NCBI RefSeq assembly: GCF_003116035.1
Contig: NZ_LGQW01000015.1
Span: forward strand, 5,013,887-5,077,886
Source: Azospirillum sp. TSH64
Lineage (GTDB): Bacteria > Pseudomonadota > Alphaproteobacteria > Azospirillales > Azospirillaceae
Length of the DNA: 64,000 nucleotides
Direction: 5' to 3'
The position numbers and the translations under genes are program-made. The notes under the pieces were generated by a model. That model did not search any database. It had not been told where the DNA came from and worked only from the letters and a program-made list of their open reading frames with translations. Positions 51,920 through 60,130 of the stretch are shown one piece after another. Numbering within the stretch: position 1 is the stretch's first letter; each line of letters begins with the position of its first letter.

Positions 51920-52938
51920 GGCGTCCCTCCGTTGTGCGTTTTGTCTTTTCTCAGCAGCCGGCGGGCGTTGCCGGCCAGCGCGGGCGACACGGCGCCGTGG
52001 TGCCCGTCCTCCGGCTGGTCCCAGCCGGCGAAGTTGGTGCCGAAGACCAGCCGGTCCGGCCCGACCACCTGGGTCAGCAGCGCCAGCGCCCGGTCGTCGT
52101 TCAGGTGCGTGTCGAACCACAGGCGCGACAGCATCTCCTCGAAGGCGCCGTCCTTCTTCATCGACTGGCTGGCCCACGGGCGCTTCATGCCGGCCTGCGC
52201 CAGCCGCCCGGCGGTGAAGGCGGCGGCACCGCCGCCATGGCTGATCCAGACGTCCAGCCGGGGATGGCGCTCCAGCACGCCGCCGAAGATCAGGGTGGCG
52301 ACGGCGATGGTCTCCTGCGCGGCGAAGCCGATGATGACGTCGAGGTCGAAGCGCTTCAGCGCCGGGTCGCCGGGCGGCCCGTCGATGCCGGCCGGGGCCG
52401 GATGCAGGAACAGCGGCACGTCCAGCCGGACGAACGCCTCGTAGAGCCTGTCGAACTCCGGGCTGTGCAGCGGCTCGCCCGCGAATTCGGTGCCGGTCGC
52501 CGCCCCCCACAGCCCCAGCTCGCCGACAGAGCGTTCCAGCTCCTCCGTCGCCGCGCGCGGGTCCTGCATCGGCAGGGCGGCCAGTCCGCCCAGCCGGTCC
52601 GGATAGCGCGCGACCAGCTCGGCCAGCGCGTCGTTGTGCCGGCGGCAGAAGGAGACGGCGGAGGGCACGTCGATGTGGTGGAAGTAGTTCAGCGGACTGG
52701 CCGACAGCACCTGGAAATCGATGCCGGACCGGTCCATGCGGCGCAGCCGCAGCTCCGGGTCGGTGAAGGGGCTGTTCAGGTGGCGGACGCCGCTCAGCCG
52801 GTAATTGCCGACGCGGTACCAGGGCTGGCCGGTCTCGTCGACGCCATGCTCCGGGCCGTGGATGCCGGCGGCGCCGTTGGTCGCCTCCAGGCGGACATGG
52901 GCATGGACGTCGATCAGCGTCGCGGTTTCGATGGGCAT
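51916..52938 (-). CDS. Amidohydrolase family 2 protein (ACMSD/decarboxylase-like)
   Basis: A 340-residue amidohydrolase-2 TIM barrel. The zinc start motif IDVHAHVRLE supplies H12 and H14; FLHPAP and WISHGGGAAAF give the later histidines, and VFGTNFAGWDQ carries the final aspartate region. The family holds aminocarboxymuconate-semialdehyde decarboxylase, resorcylate decarboxylases and some lactone hydrolases. It would act on a carboxylated or lactone intermediate. It lies 76 bases after the permease gene and overlaps the binding-protein gene. Confidence 0.87.
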   Translation of the reverse strand: MPIETATLIDVHAHVRLEATNGAAGIHGPEHGVDETGQPWYRVGNYRLSGVRHLNSPFTDPELRLRRMDRSGIDFQVLSASPLNYFHHIDVPSAVSFCRRHNDALAELVARYPDRLGGLAALPMQDPRAATEELERSVGELGLWGAATGTEFAGEPLHSPEFDRLYEAFVRLDVPLFLHPAPAGIDGPPGDPALKRFDLDVIIGFAAQETIAVATLIFGGVLERHPRLDVWISHGGGAAAFTAGRLAQAGMKRPWASQSMKKDGAFEEMLSRLWFDTHLNDDRALALLTQVVGPDRLVFGTNFAGWDQPEDGHHGAVSPALAGNARRLLRKDKTHNGGTP

Positions 52939-53014
52939 GGGAAGGTCCTTTCCGCCGGACAGGCCGGCGGCCGGGAAGGAAGGGCTGGCGAAAGGCGTCG
53001 AATACGGGCGCCGC

Positions 53015-54532
53015 TCAGGCGACCCGGTGCATCCGGTTGTCGAGCGCGAGCAGCGCGCTGTTGACCGCCAGGGCGAACAGGCCGATCAGCACGGTGACGC
53101 TCATCATCGTCGCGGTGTCGTTGACGCTGATGCCGTTCATGATCATGAAGCCCAGCCCGCGCTTGGAGGCGAACATCTCGCCGACCATCACGCCCAGCAG
53201 GGTGATGGAGAAGCTGATGCGCAGGCCGGTCACGATCTCCGGCACCGTCGCCGGCACCAGGACCGCGGTCAGCGTCTGCATCCGCGTCAGCCGCATGGCG
53301 CGGGCCGAGCGCCGCAGCACCGGGTTCATGGCGCGGATGGCGCCCATGGTGACCAGCATCATCGGGATGAAGCCGTGGAGCGTGCCGAAGGCGACCTTCG
53401 CCGGCATGCCGAGCCCGAACAGCAGCAGGATCACCGGATAGAGCGTGACCTTGGGAATGGCGTAGAGAGTGACGAACAGCGGCTCCAGCACGTCCGACAG
53501 CGCACGGTTGGCACCGATCAGCACCCCCGCCAGCCCGCCGCCGAGGCAGGAGATCAGCAGCGACAGCCCGAGCGCCTTGGCGGTCTCCGCCACATTTTCC
53601 CAGAAGGACGGGTTGCCGAACAGGACGGTCATCCGGTTCAGGGTGACGGCGGGCGAAGCCAGCGCCTCGTCCCCGGCTAGCCCGTGGAACAGCTGCCAGC
53701 CGCCCAGGATCAGCAGGGCGATGACGGCGGCGGCCACCAGCTTCTCCCCTGCCCCGGCGGTGTCGCGGGCGGCGCCGACGCGGCCCGCACCGGAACGGTG
53801 GCGCACCCGCTGTTCCGCCCAGTGCAGCAGCACGGTCAGGCTGGAGACGAAGACCACGACGAACAGCAGCAGCGCGTACATCGTCCGGTCCTGGAGATTG
53901 TTGTACGCGAAGGCGATGGAGTAGCCGAGCCCGCTGCCGGCCAGGATGAACTCCGCCCCGATGACGCCGGTCACCGAATAGCTCAGCGCCAGCTTCACCC
54001 CGGTGAAGATGTGCGGCCCGGCGGCCGGAAGCTGGATCAGCAGCGCGTCCTGGACGCGGTCGAGGCGGTAGGTGCGGCCGACCTTGCGCAGCACCGGCGG
54101 GATGCGGTCCAGCCCGGACAGCGTCGCCGTCACCATCGCCATCACCGCATAGAGGAAGCCCATGGCGATGATCGGCAGCGCGTTCATGCCGAGCAGCACG
54201 ATGAACAGCGGATACAGCACGAAGAACGGCAGGGCGTAGTAGCTGGCGATCAGCGGCTCGACCGCCCGGCGGACCCGCGGCAGGGCGTGGAGCGCGACGC
54301 CGCCGGCAAAGCCAACGACCATCGCGGCGACGGCGGCGGCCAGGATGTTGCGCAGGGTGAAGCCGATCTGCGACCAGAAGCCGTCGGTTCCCATCAGACG
54401 GACCAGCTCGGCCAGCATCTCCGACGGCGGGATCATGGTGGCGCGCCCGACATAGCCCAGCCGGCAGGACGCCTCCAGCGCCAGGACGGCCGCGACGGTG
54501 ATCAGCAGGCGCTGGATGCCGGCCCGCGTCAT
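53015..54532 (-). CDS. ABC transporter permease with two fused domains (NitT/TauT class)
   Basis: A 505-residue protein made of two consecutive permease domains. Each half has its own ATPase-contact loop: PVLRKVGRTYRLDRVQDALL in the first (residues ~148-167) and PVLRRSARAMRLTRMQTLTA in the second (~400-419), and each is preceded and followed by several hydrophobic helices. NitT/TauT importers normally use one ~260-residue permease as a homodimer, so this chain likely forms the whole membrane channel. The ATG at 54532 overlaps the ATPase stop (ATGA). Confidence 0.9.
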   Translation of the reverse strand: MTRAGIQRLLITVAAVLALEASCRLGYVGRATMIPPSEMLAELVRLMGTDGFWSQIGFTLRNILAAAVAAMVVGFAGGVALHALPRVRRAVEPLIASYYALPFFVLYPLFIVLLGMNALPIIAMGFLYAVMAMVTATLSGLDRIPPVLRKVGRTYRLDRVQDALLIQLPAAGPHIFTGVKLALSYSVTGVIGAEFILAGSGLGYSIAFAYNNLQDRTMYALLLFVVVFVSSLTVLLHWAEQRVRHRSGAGRVGAARDTAGAGEKLVAAAVIALLILGGWQLFHGLAGDEALASPAVTLNRMTVLFGNPSFWENVAETAKALGLSLLISCLGGGLAGVLIGANRALSDVLEPLFVTLYAIPKVTLYPVILLLFGLGMPAKVAFGTLHGFIPMMLVTMGAIRAMNPVLRRSARAMRLTRMQTLTAVLVPATVPEIVTGLRISFSITLLGVMVGEMFASKRGLGFMIMNGISVNDTATMMSVTVLIGLFALAVNSALLALDNRMHRVA

Positions 54533-55458
54533 CCCGCGACCCTCCGCTGGCTGGCCATCGCCTTCAGCGACTCCTCGCGCAGCGTGTTCCACAGCCGGGT
54601 GGTGACCTCGCCGAAGGCGGGTTCGGCGGCGATGGCGCTGGTGCGGTCGCGCGGCCAGCCGGTCTCCACGATCTCGATGAAGCGGCCGGGGCGCGACGAC
54701 ATCACGCCGATGCGGTCGGACAGCATCGCCGCCTCGTCCAGCGCATGGGTGATCAGCAGCACGGTCGCCCCGCTGGCCCGCCACAGCCGCAGCAGCTCGT
54801 CGCCCATCAGCAGGCGCGTCTGCTGGTCGAGCGCGCCGAACGGCTCGTCGAGCAGCACGAGGCGCGGACGCATCACCAGCGTCCGGGCGATGCAGACGCG
54901 CTGGCGCATGCCGCCGGACAGCTGGTTGGGATAGGCGTCGGCGAAATCGTTCAGCCCCATGAAATCGATGGCATGGCGAACGCGCTCCTCCGCCTCCGCA
55001 CCGCGGAAGCCGGCGCGGCGCAGGCCGAAGGCGATGTTGTCGCGCACGGACAGCCAGGGGAACGACGCATCCTCCTGGAAGACCACGCCGACCCCGTCGG
55101 GAACCGTGCCGCGCACGCGCTTGCCCTCAAAGGTGATGGTGCCGTCGGTTGGGCTGCTCAGCCCGGCCAGCACGTCGAGCAGGGTGGATTTGCCGCAGCC
55201 GGACGGCCCGACGATGGAAAAGAACTCTCCCCGGCGCAGGTCGAGGTCGACCGGACCCAGCGCATGGACCGCCGATCCGAAGATGCGGGTGACGCCGGTC
55301 ATCACCGCGTGGGCGCCGGCCGCGAGGCCGTTGGAACCCTGGGCACCGCTCGGACCCTGGGCGCGGCCGAAGGGAATGGGCTGCGCCGGATGGGACGCGC
55401 CTGCCGCATCCTGGGGGACCGGTGCTCTTTCTGACGATAGGCCACGCATGGGCTGCAT
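54529..55458 (-). CDS. NitT/TauT family ABC transporter ATPase
   Basis: The cytoplasmic ATPase of the importer, about 309 aa. Walker A GPSGCGKST, Q-loop FQEDASFPWLSV, signature LSGGMRQRVCIARTL, Walker B LVLLDEPFGALDQQTR and H-loop LLITHAL are intact. The N-terminal ~50 residues before MTGVTRIFG are alanine/proline-rich and unusual for the family, so the true start could be internal. Of the visible ATGs, 55458 has GGGAGG very close and 55449 has it 12 bases away. It is the first gene of the operon. Confidence 0.87.
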   Translation of the reverse strand: MQPMRGLSSERAPVPQDAAGASHPAQPIPFGRAQGPSGAQGSNGLAAGAHAVMTGVTRIFGSAVHALGPVDLDLRRGEFFSIVGPSGCGKSTLLDVLAGLSSPTDGTITFEGKRVRGTVPDGVGVVFQEDASFPWLSVRDNIAFGLRRAGFRGAEAEERVRHAIDFMGLNDFADAYPNQLSGGMRQRVCIARTLVMRPRLVLLDEPFGALDQQTRLLMGDELLRLWRASGATVLLITHALDEAAMLSDRIGVMSSRPGRFIEIVETGWPRDRTSAIAAEPAFGEVTTRLWNTLREESLKAMASQRRVAG

Positions 55459-55506
55459 CTCCCTCCCGGTGTCGGGCGTTCGGCGTTGCGCCTGAATTCT
55501 GTTTGT

Positions 55507-55578
55507 TTTGTAAGCATACAAATGCAGCCCGCCGGCCCTGTCTAGGACAGCTTTGGACCACCCCCATACAAAAATTGT
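55507..55578. promoter_or_regulatory. Divergent promoter with TTTGTA-N4-TACAAA dyad
   Basis: The 226-base gap between the importer operon and the LysR gene holds a perfect 16-base dyad TTTGTA-N4-TACAAA (55507-55522) and, 46 bases on, ACAA-AAA-TTGT (55568-55578). These AT-rich dyads in GC-rich surroundings sit 49 and 110 bases from the operon start, as expected for LysR recognition and activation sites. The regulator assignment is inferred. Confidence 0.55.
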
Positions 55579-55636
55579 TTGCCCTCCCCCACCGCCGATG
55601 CGAGGCTTCCGTCCCTGCCGGTGGCGTGCCGCAGGG

Positions 55637-55662
55637 CCGCCCCACTGGACCGCCCCACTGGA
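55637..55662. repeat. 13-bp tandem duplication in the LysR leader
   Basis: CCGCCCCACTGGA occurs twice head to tail (55637-55649, 55650-55662), with a degenerate third start CCGC...ATGGA. It ends 22 bases before the chosen LysR start. Probably a slippage product; a regulatory role is possible but unsupported. Confidence 0.8.
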
Positions 55663-55684
55663 CCGCAACGATGGATCGCGACCG

Positions 55685-56617
55685 ATGCGCAGCCGCCAGT
55701 TGGAAAGCTTCATCCTCGTCTGCGAACTGGGCAGCATCAGCAAGGCGGCGCTGGCGCTGAACATCGCGCAGCCGGCGCTGGGGGTGCAGATCAAGGCGCT
55801 GGAGCGGGAGTTCGGCGTGCCGCTGCTGGTCCGCACCGTCACCGGAACCCACCCCACCCCGGCCGGCCTCCTCTTTCTGGAAGAGGCGCGGCTGATGGTG
55901 CGGCGCCTGCAGGACTTGAAGCGCTCGCTGCGCGAGGCCGCCGGGCAGGTTCCGAGAACGCTGGCCGTGGGACTGACCCCCAGCCTGTCCGGACTGCTGG
56001 CCGGCAGGCTGATGGAGCGGCTGCACGGCGCCCTTCCGGGGGTGGAACTGAAGCTGTTCGAGGAGCTGAGCCATGCCCTCATCGGCCATGTCTCGTCGGG
56101 CAAGCTGGATCTGGCGCTGGCCTACACGGTGCCGCGCAGCCGCATGCTGCACCGGGAACCGCGGCTGAACGAGGCGCTGTGCCTGATCACCCATCCGGGT
56201 TCGCGGTTCGACGGGACCGGCCCGCTGTCGCTGGCGGCCATCGCCGACGCCGACCTGGCGATGCCCAACGAGGGCGATCTGGTCAGGCGCCTGGTGACCG
56301 ATGCGATGACGGCGCGCGGTCTGGTGCCGAACATCGCCTTCTCGCTCGAATCGATGCAGGCGATCAAGGACATGGTCCGGCGCGGACTGGCTTGCGCGAT
56401 CCTGCCGCACAGCGCCGTCGCGGAAGACATCCAGGCCGGCACCCTGGTGATCCGGCCAATCTGCGACCCGGCGCTGATGCGCACGCTGTTCCTCATCCAT
56501 CCCGCCGGAAGCGAGGTGAATGCCGCCACGGCACAGGCGCTGCGCATCATCGACGGCCTGCTGGACGAGTTGAGGCGGAGGGACCGGAACTTCACCGTCG
56601 CGACGGAAGAGGAGTGA
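55685..56617 (+). CDS. LysR-type regulator of the divergent catabolic operon
   Basis: A 310-residue LysR protein with helix-turn-helix SRQLESFILVCELGSISKAA ... LALNIAQPALGVQIKALE (residues ~3-42) and an effector domain from ~95 (LAVGLTPSLSGLLAGRLMER). It is closest in feel to the Nac/Cbl-like or GbpR-type LysRs. The ATG at 55685 begins at the conserved N-terminus; the frame is open from 55553 without conserved residues. It diverges from the ten-gene operon and is its obvious regulator. Confidence 0.87.
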   Translation: MRSRQLESFILVCELGSISKAALALNIAQPALGVQIKALEREFGVPLLVRTVTGTHPTPAGLLFLEEARLMVRRLQDLKRSLREAAGQVPRTLAVGLTPSLSGLLAGRLMERLHGALPGVELKLFEELSHALIGHVSSGKLDLALAYTVPRSRMLHREPRLNEALCLITHPGSRFDGTGPLSLAAIADADLAMPNEGDLVRRLVTDAMTARGLVPNIAFSLESMQAIKDMVRRGLACAILPHSAVAEDIQAGTLVIRPICDPALMRTLFLIHPAGSEVNAATAQALRIIDGLLDELRRRDRNFTVATEEE

Positions 56618-56713
56618 TGGTTTCCATATGGCCGTTACCGATCTCAATGGTGTTGTCGGTGCCGATCCCGGTGAAGGCTTCGGCCCAGGGCGCAGCCCGA
56701 TTGCGCAACAACC

Positions 56714-56746
56714 CCTGAACCGTCCTTGAACAGTCCCTGAACAGCC
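56714..56746. repeat. Three 11-bp direct repeats before the DUF1989 gene
   Basis: CCTGAACCGTC, CTTGAACAGTC and CCTGAACAGCC follow one another without gaps at 56714, 56725 and 56736. The exact 11-base period puts them on one face of the helix. They end 36 bases before the gene start. They could be an operator array or a slipped tandem repeat. Confidence 0.7.
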
Positions 56747-56782
56747 CTCGCCGCGAGCGGGCACAATCGAACGGAAAAGCCA

Positions 56783-57643
56783 ATGAAGCCCACCCCCATC
56801 ACCGCGCCCCCCGCAGATGCCGCTGCACGCAAGGCGGTCAGGCCGGTCATCTGCTATCCGACGCAGAGCCTGCCGCGTGCCGATCTGGCGGCATACCGCG
56901 CGGTGCGGGACGGGATGGAACTGATCGGGACGGTGGTGGTCCCGCCGCGCGATGCGGCCACCTGGACCGTGCCCGCCGGCCACTTCTGCCGCATCGTCTC
57001 GACCGAGGGCGCACAGGTTGGCGACCTCAACCTCTTCAACGCGAACGATCTGAAGGAGCGGCTCTACACCGGCAAGACCCGGGCGCTGAACGGCACCCAT
57101 GTGGGGCTTGGCGATCAGCTGTTTTCCAACCTCCCCTATCTCCGCCCCATCGCCACCATCACGCACGACACGCTCGACTGGTACGGTTTCGACGAATTCG
57201 GCGGGTCGGTGCATGACGTCATCGGCACCCGTTGCGACCCCTACACGCACAACCTGCTCAGTGCCGGGGACCATTACCACCACTGCTGCCATTCCAATCT
57301 CACCCGCGCCCTGGCGAAAGCCACCGGCATGAGCCTGGCCGAGGCCGAACCCCACATCCACGATGTGCTGAACGTCTTCATGTGCACGGGCTTTACCCGG
57401 GACACCGGGCAGTATTTCATGAAGGCGAGCCCCGTGCGGCCGGGCGACTACCTGGAGTTTTTCGCCGAAGTGGACCTGCTCGGCTGCATGTCCGCCTGCC
57501 CCGGCGGCGATTGCTCGTCGGAGCACTCCTCGGACACGGCCAGTTGCCATCCGCTTCTCGTCGAGATCCACAAGCCCGCCCGACTGCCGGAGGGATGGCG
57601 CGCACCGGCCATCAATGGCTACGACCGAAGCCACGGCTGCTGA
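56783..57643 (+). CDS. DUF1989 (urea carboxylase-associated) family protein
   Basis: A 286-residue cytosolic protein of the DUF1989 family, to which the urea carboxylase-associated proteins belong. Conserved blocks are VPAGHFCRIVSTEGAQVGDL (residues ~69-88), NGTHVGLGDQLFSN, and the histidine/cysteine-rich DHYHHCCHSNL and CMSACPGGDCSSEHSSDTA, probably a metal site. Family members are linked to urea/guanidine carboxylation or to carboxylguanidine deimination as complex subunits. No urea carboxylase gene is nearby. The precise job here is unknown. Confidence 0.8.
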   Translation: MKPTPITAPPADAAARKAVRPVICYPTQSLPRADLAAYRAVRDGMELIGTVVVPPRDAATWTVPAGHFCRIVSTEGAQVGDLNLFNANDLKERLYTGKTRALNGTHVGLGDQLFSNLPYLRPIATITHDTLDWYGFDEFGGSVHDVIGTRCDPYTHNLLSAGDHYHHCCHSNLTRALAKATGMSLAEAEPHIHDVLNVFMCTGFTRDTGQYFMKASPVRPGDYLEFFAEVDLLGCMSACPGGDCSSEHSSDTASCHPLLVEIHKPARLPEGWRAPAINGYDRSHGC

Positions 57644-57677
57644 ACGGCTCAGAGCGGGCTTGCACTGCGGTCGATCT

Positions 57678-57699
57678 CGATGACTCATTGAGTCCATCG
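57678..57699. promoter_or_regulatory. Palindrome GACTCA-T-TGAGTC before the deformylase gene
   Basis: A perfect 13-base dyad at 57682-57694, extended by CGAT...ATCG with one unpaired base. The single-base centre is too tight for an RNA hairpin loop, so a protein operator is more likely. It lies 26 bases before the deformylase ATG. Confidence 0.5.
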
Positions 57700-57720
57700 G
57701 ATCGGAGTGAGGGACACATC

Positions 57721-58257
57721 ATGCGCGAAATCTTGAAGATGGGTGATCCCCGGCTGCAACGGGTGGCGAGGCCGGTCGAGGATATCCACGACCCGGCGGT
57801 GAAGTCGCTGATCGCCGAGATGTTCGAAACCATGCATGCCGCCAACGGCGCCGGGCTGGCCGCACCGCAGATCGGCGTCGACCTGCGGGTGATCATCTTC
57901 GGCTTCGACGCCAATCCGCGCTACCCGGACGTGCCTCCCGTCCCCGTCACCACGCTGATCAATCCCTGGTTCGAGAAACTCACCGAAGAGGTCGAGGAGT
58001 CCTGGGAGGGCTGCCTGTCGGTTCCGGGGCTGCGCGGGATGGTTCCGCGGTGCACGCACATCCGCTATGGCGGCACGCTGGAGGACGGCACGACGCTCGT
58101 CCGCGAAGCGAAAGGCTTCCACGCCCGGGTCTTCCAGCACGAGTTCGATCACCTCGACGGCTTCCTCTATCCCCAACGGATCGTGGACATGTCCAAGTTC
58201 GGCTTCATCGACGTCCTGTTCCCGGAATCCGGACTGGCCGATCTGGAAGAGCACTGA
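57721..58257 (+). CDS. def: Peptide deformylase
   Basis: A 178-residue iron-type peptide deformylase that removes the formyl group from nascent proteins. All three family motifs are present: GAGLAAPQIG (residues 43-52), EGCLS (96-100, metal ligand C98) and HEFDH (140-144, ligands H140 and H144, catalytic E141). Length is normal. It is not next to fmt, the usual housekeeping partner, so it is probably an extra copy. GAGTGAGGGAC precedes the ATG. Confidence 0.93.
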   Translation: MREILKMGDPRLQRVARPVEDIHDPAVKSLIAEMFETMHAANGAGLAAPQIGVDLRVIIFGFDANPRYPDVPPVPVTTLINPWFEKLTEEVEESWEGCLSVPGLRGMVPRCTHIRYGGTLEDGTTLVREAKGFHARVFQHEFDHLDGFLYPQRIVDMSKFGFIDVLFPESGLADLEEH

Positions 58258-58325
58258 CACGACCCAGGCGGGAGATGTCCTTGCCCGAAAACCCCCAATC
58301 TCGGTGCCGACGGGGTCACGCCGGT

Positions 58326-59816
58326 TCACGCCGCCAGCAAAGCCCCAAGGCGGCGTAACCCCGGTTCGATCCGGTGAGCGGCAATGGAGGTGAAGCCCAG
58401 CCGGAAATACCGGCGGCCCTCGGCGGGATCCAGAAAGAAGATATCGCCGGCTTCGATCAGGACGCCCTGATCGCGTGCCCTGCGAACCAGATCGCGGCTG
58501 TCCAGGTCGGGCGGCCCTTCGATCCAGAAACTCTTCGCGCCGAAGTCGCGGCGGGGCCGGCAGCCGGGCAGAAGCTTCGGCAGCAGTTCGGCGATCAGCT
58601 CGGCCCGCTCCTCCAGCACGGCGGCGGTCCGGCGCAGATGCTGGCGGTAATGGCCGAGCTGGATGAAGGTGGCGAGGCTGCGCTGGTTGTTGGTCGGCGG
58701 GTGGCGCAGCATCAGCCGGCGCAGGACGCGCAGCTCGTCGATCACCGGCTTCGGCGCCACGATGTAGCCGATGCGCAGGCCCGGCGCCAGGATCTTGGAG
58801 AAGCTGCCGGTGTAAATCACCCGGTCGGCCCGGTCGAGGCTCTTCAGGCAGGGCAGATCGGCATCGCCCTCCACCGACAGGTCGGATTCATAGTCATCCT
58901 CGATCAGGACGACGTCGTGGCGGGCGGCGGCGTCCAGCAGGGCGCGCCGCCGCCCCATCGGCATCACGGCGGTGGTCGGACACTGGTGCCCCACCGTCAC
59001 GAAGGCGACCCGGCGGCTGGCGAACACCGCATCGGGCAGGACGCCGAAGCCGTCGCAGGTCAGCGGCCTTATGTCCGCCGTCGCCATGCCGACCATGTGG
59101 CGCACGTCGGGATAGCCTGGATTCTCGATCCCCACCGGCGTGTCGCGACCGACCAGCAGCTGGACCAGCATCGACAGCGCATGCTGGGAACCGATGGTGA
59201 CGATGATCTCGCCCGGACCGGCGAAGATGCCGCGGCGGGGCAGCACCTTGTGGCGCAGCTGGTCCAGCAGGTCGGGGTCGTCGTCGTCGATCATGTCGCG
59301 GGCCCAGCGGGTGATCTCCTGCACGCTGGACGCCGCCTTCACGCTCTCCCGCCATGGGTTGGTCGGGAACAGGCTGGGATCGAACTGTCCGAACAGAAAG
59401 GGATAGGGATAGTCCGTCCAGTTGCGCGGCTTGGTGATCTGCGGCAGGCGCGACGGCCGGATGGCGAAGCGCGCCGCCCAGCCGCCGGCCTTGTCCGCCG
59501 CGGCGCCGTCCGCCGCGACGCCGGTGTGCGTGGGCTCCGACGCACGCCGGTCGTCCGACGGGGCAACGAAAAAGCCGCTGCGCTCCCGCGCGACCAGCAG
59601 GCCATCGTCGATCAGATGCTGATAGGCGGCGTTGACGGTGTTGCGCGAGATGCCCAGCGCCTCGGCAAGGCTGCGGCTGGAGGGAACCCGCATGTCGGGT
59701 GCCAGCAGGCCGGTCTCGATGGCGTCGGCGATGATGCCGCGGACGCGCGCGCTCAATCCCTGCGGGTCGCGCTCCATCCCGCCGAAAAGAAGCCGCCAGG
59801 CGGTGTCGATCTGCAT
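58326..59816 (-). CDS. tauR: MocR/GntR-type PLP-dependent regulator of taurine use
   Basis: A 496-residue MocR regulator: GntR winged helix at residues ~15-85 (LAEALGISRNTVNAAYQHLI), then an aminotransferase-like domain with the PLP lysine K341 in YTGSFSKILAPGLRIGY and PLP-ring aspartate in VVLIEDDYESD. It diverges from tauABC, as TauR does in Rhodobacter, where it activates taurine genes. GabR-type regulators look the same, so the name rests on context. I chose the ATG at 59816; an upstream in-frame ATG near 59846 lacks conserved residues. Confidence 0.83.
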   Translation of the reverse strand: MQIDTAWRLLFGGMERDPQGLSARVRGIIADAIETGLLAPDMRVPSSRSLAEALGISRNTVNAAYQHLIDDGLLVARERSGFFVAPSDDRRASEPTHTGVAADGAAADKAGGWAARFAIRPSRLPQITKPRNWTDYPYPFLFGQFDPSLFPTNPWRESVKAASSVQEITRWARDMIDDDDPDLLDQLRHKVLPRRGIFAGPGEIIVTIGSQHALSMLVQLLVGRDTPVGIENPGYPDVRHMVGMATADIRPLTCDGFGVLPDAVFASRRVAFVTVGHQCPTTAVMPMGRRRALLDAAARHDVVLIEDDYESDLSVEGDADLPCLKSLDRADRVIYTGSFSKILAPGLRIGYIVAPKPVIDELRVLRRLMLRHPPTNNQRSLATFIQLGHYRQHLRRTAAVLEERAELIAELLPKLLPGCRPRRDFGAKSFWIEGPPDLDSRDLVRRARDQGVLIEAGDIFFLDPAEGRRYFRLGFTSIAAHRIEPGLRRLGALLAA

Positions 59817-60060
59817 GGTGCAACCGTCCTTCTTACCCCGGGCCATCGCATGGGAGTGACTGCCCCGGTATGCGGAAAAGCAAGAAGGGTGCCGGCCGAT
59901 GACGGGCGGAAAGGCGCCGATTGCGGCGGCCGGGATGGTCACCGGACGGGCGTCTGCCCAAAGGGGCGCCACATGGCGCGGGATGGGGCAGCGGATCGGG
60001 CGCCTGACCAGTGACCGCCGCAAACCGGGGGGATCTGGACCTTTCGGCGGGGGCGGCGGC

Positions 60061-60105
60061 TGGGTCCTAATGGCCGCATCGGCCCAATAGTCACATCGGC
60101 CTAAT
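60061..60105. promoter_or_regulatory. tauA promoter region with three CCYAAT boxes at 17-bp period
   Basis: The 314-base tauR-tauA gap holds CCTAAT at 60066, CCCAAT at 60083 and CCTAAT at 60100, exactly 17 bases apart; the last two lie in the longer repeat CATCGGCCYAAT (60077-60088, 60094-60105). CTGGACCTTT at 60035-60044 resembles the CTGGACYTAA box reported for Rhodobacter TauR. The array ends 25 bases before the tauA ATG. The rest of the gap shows no gene. Confidence 0.6.
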
Positions 60106-60130
60106 GACCGGCCTCGACGGAGACCCCGCC

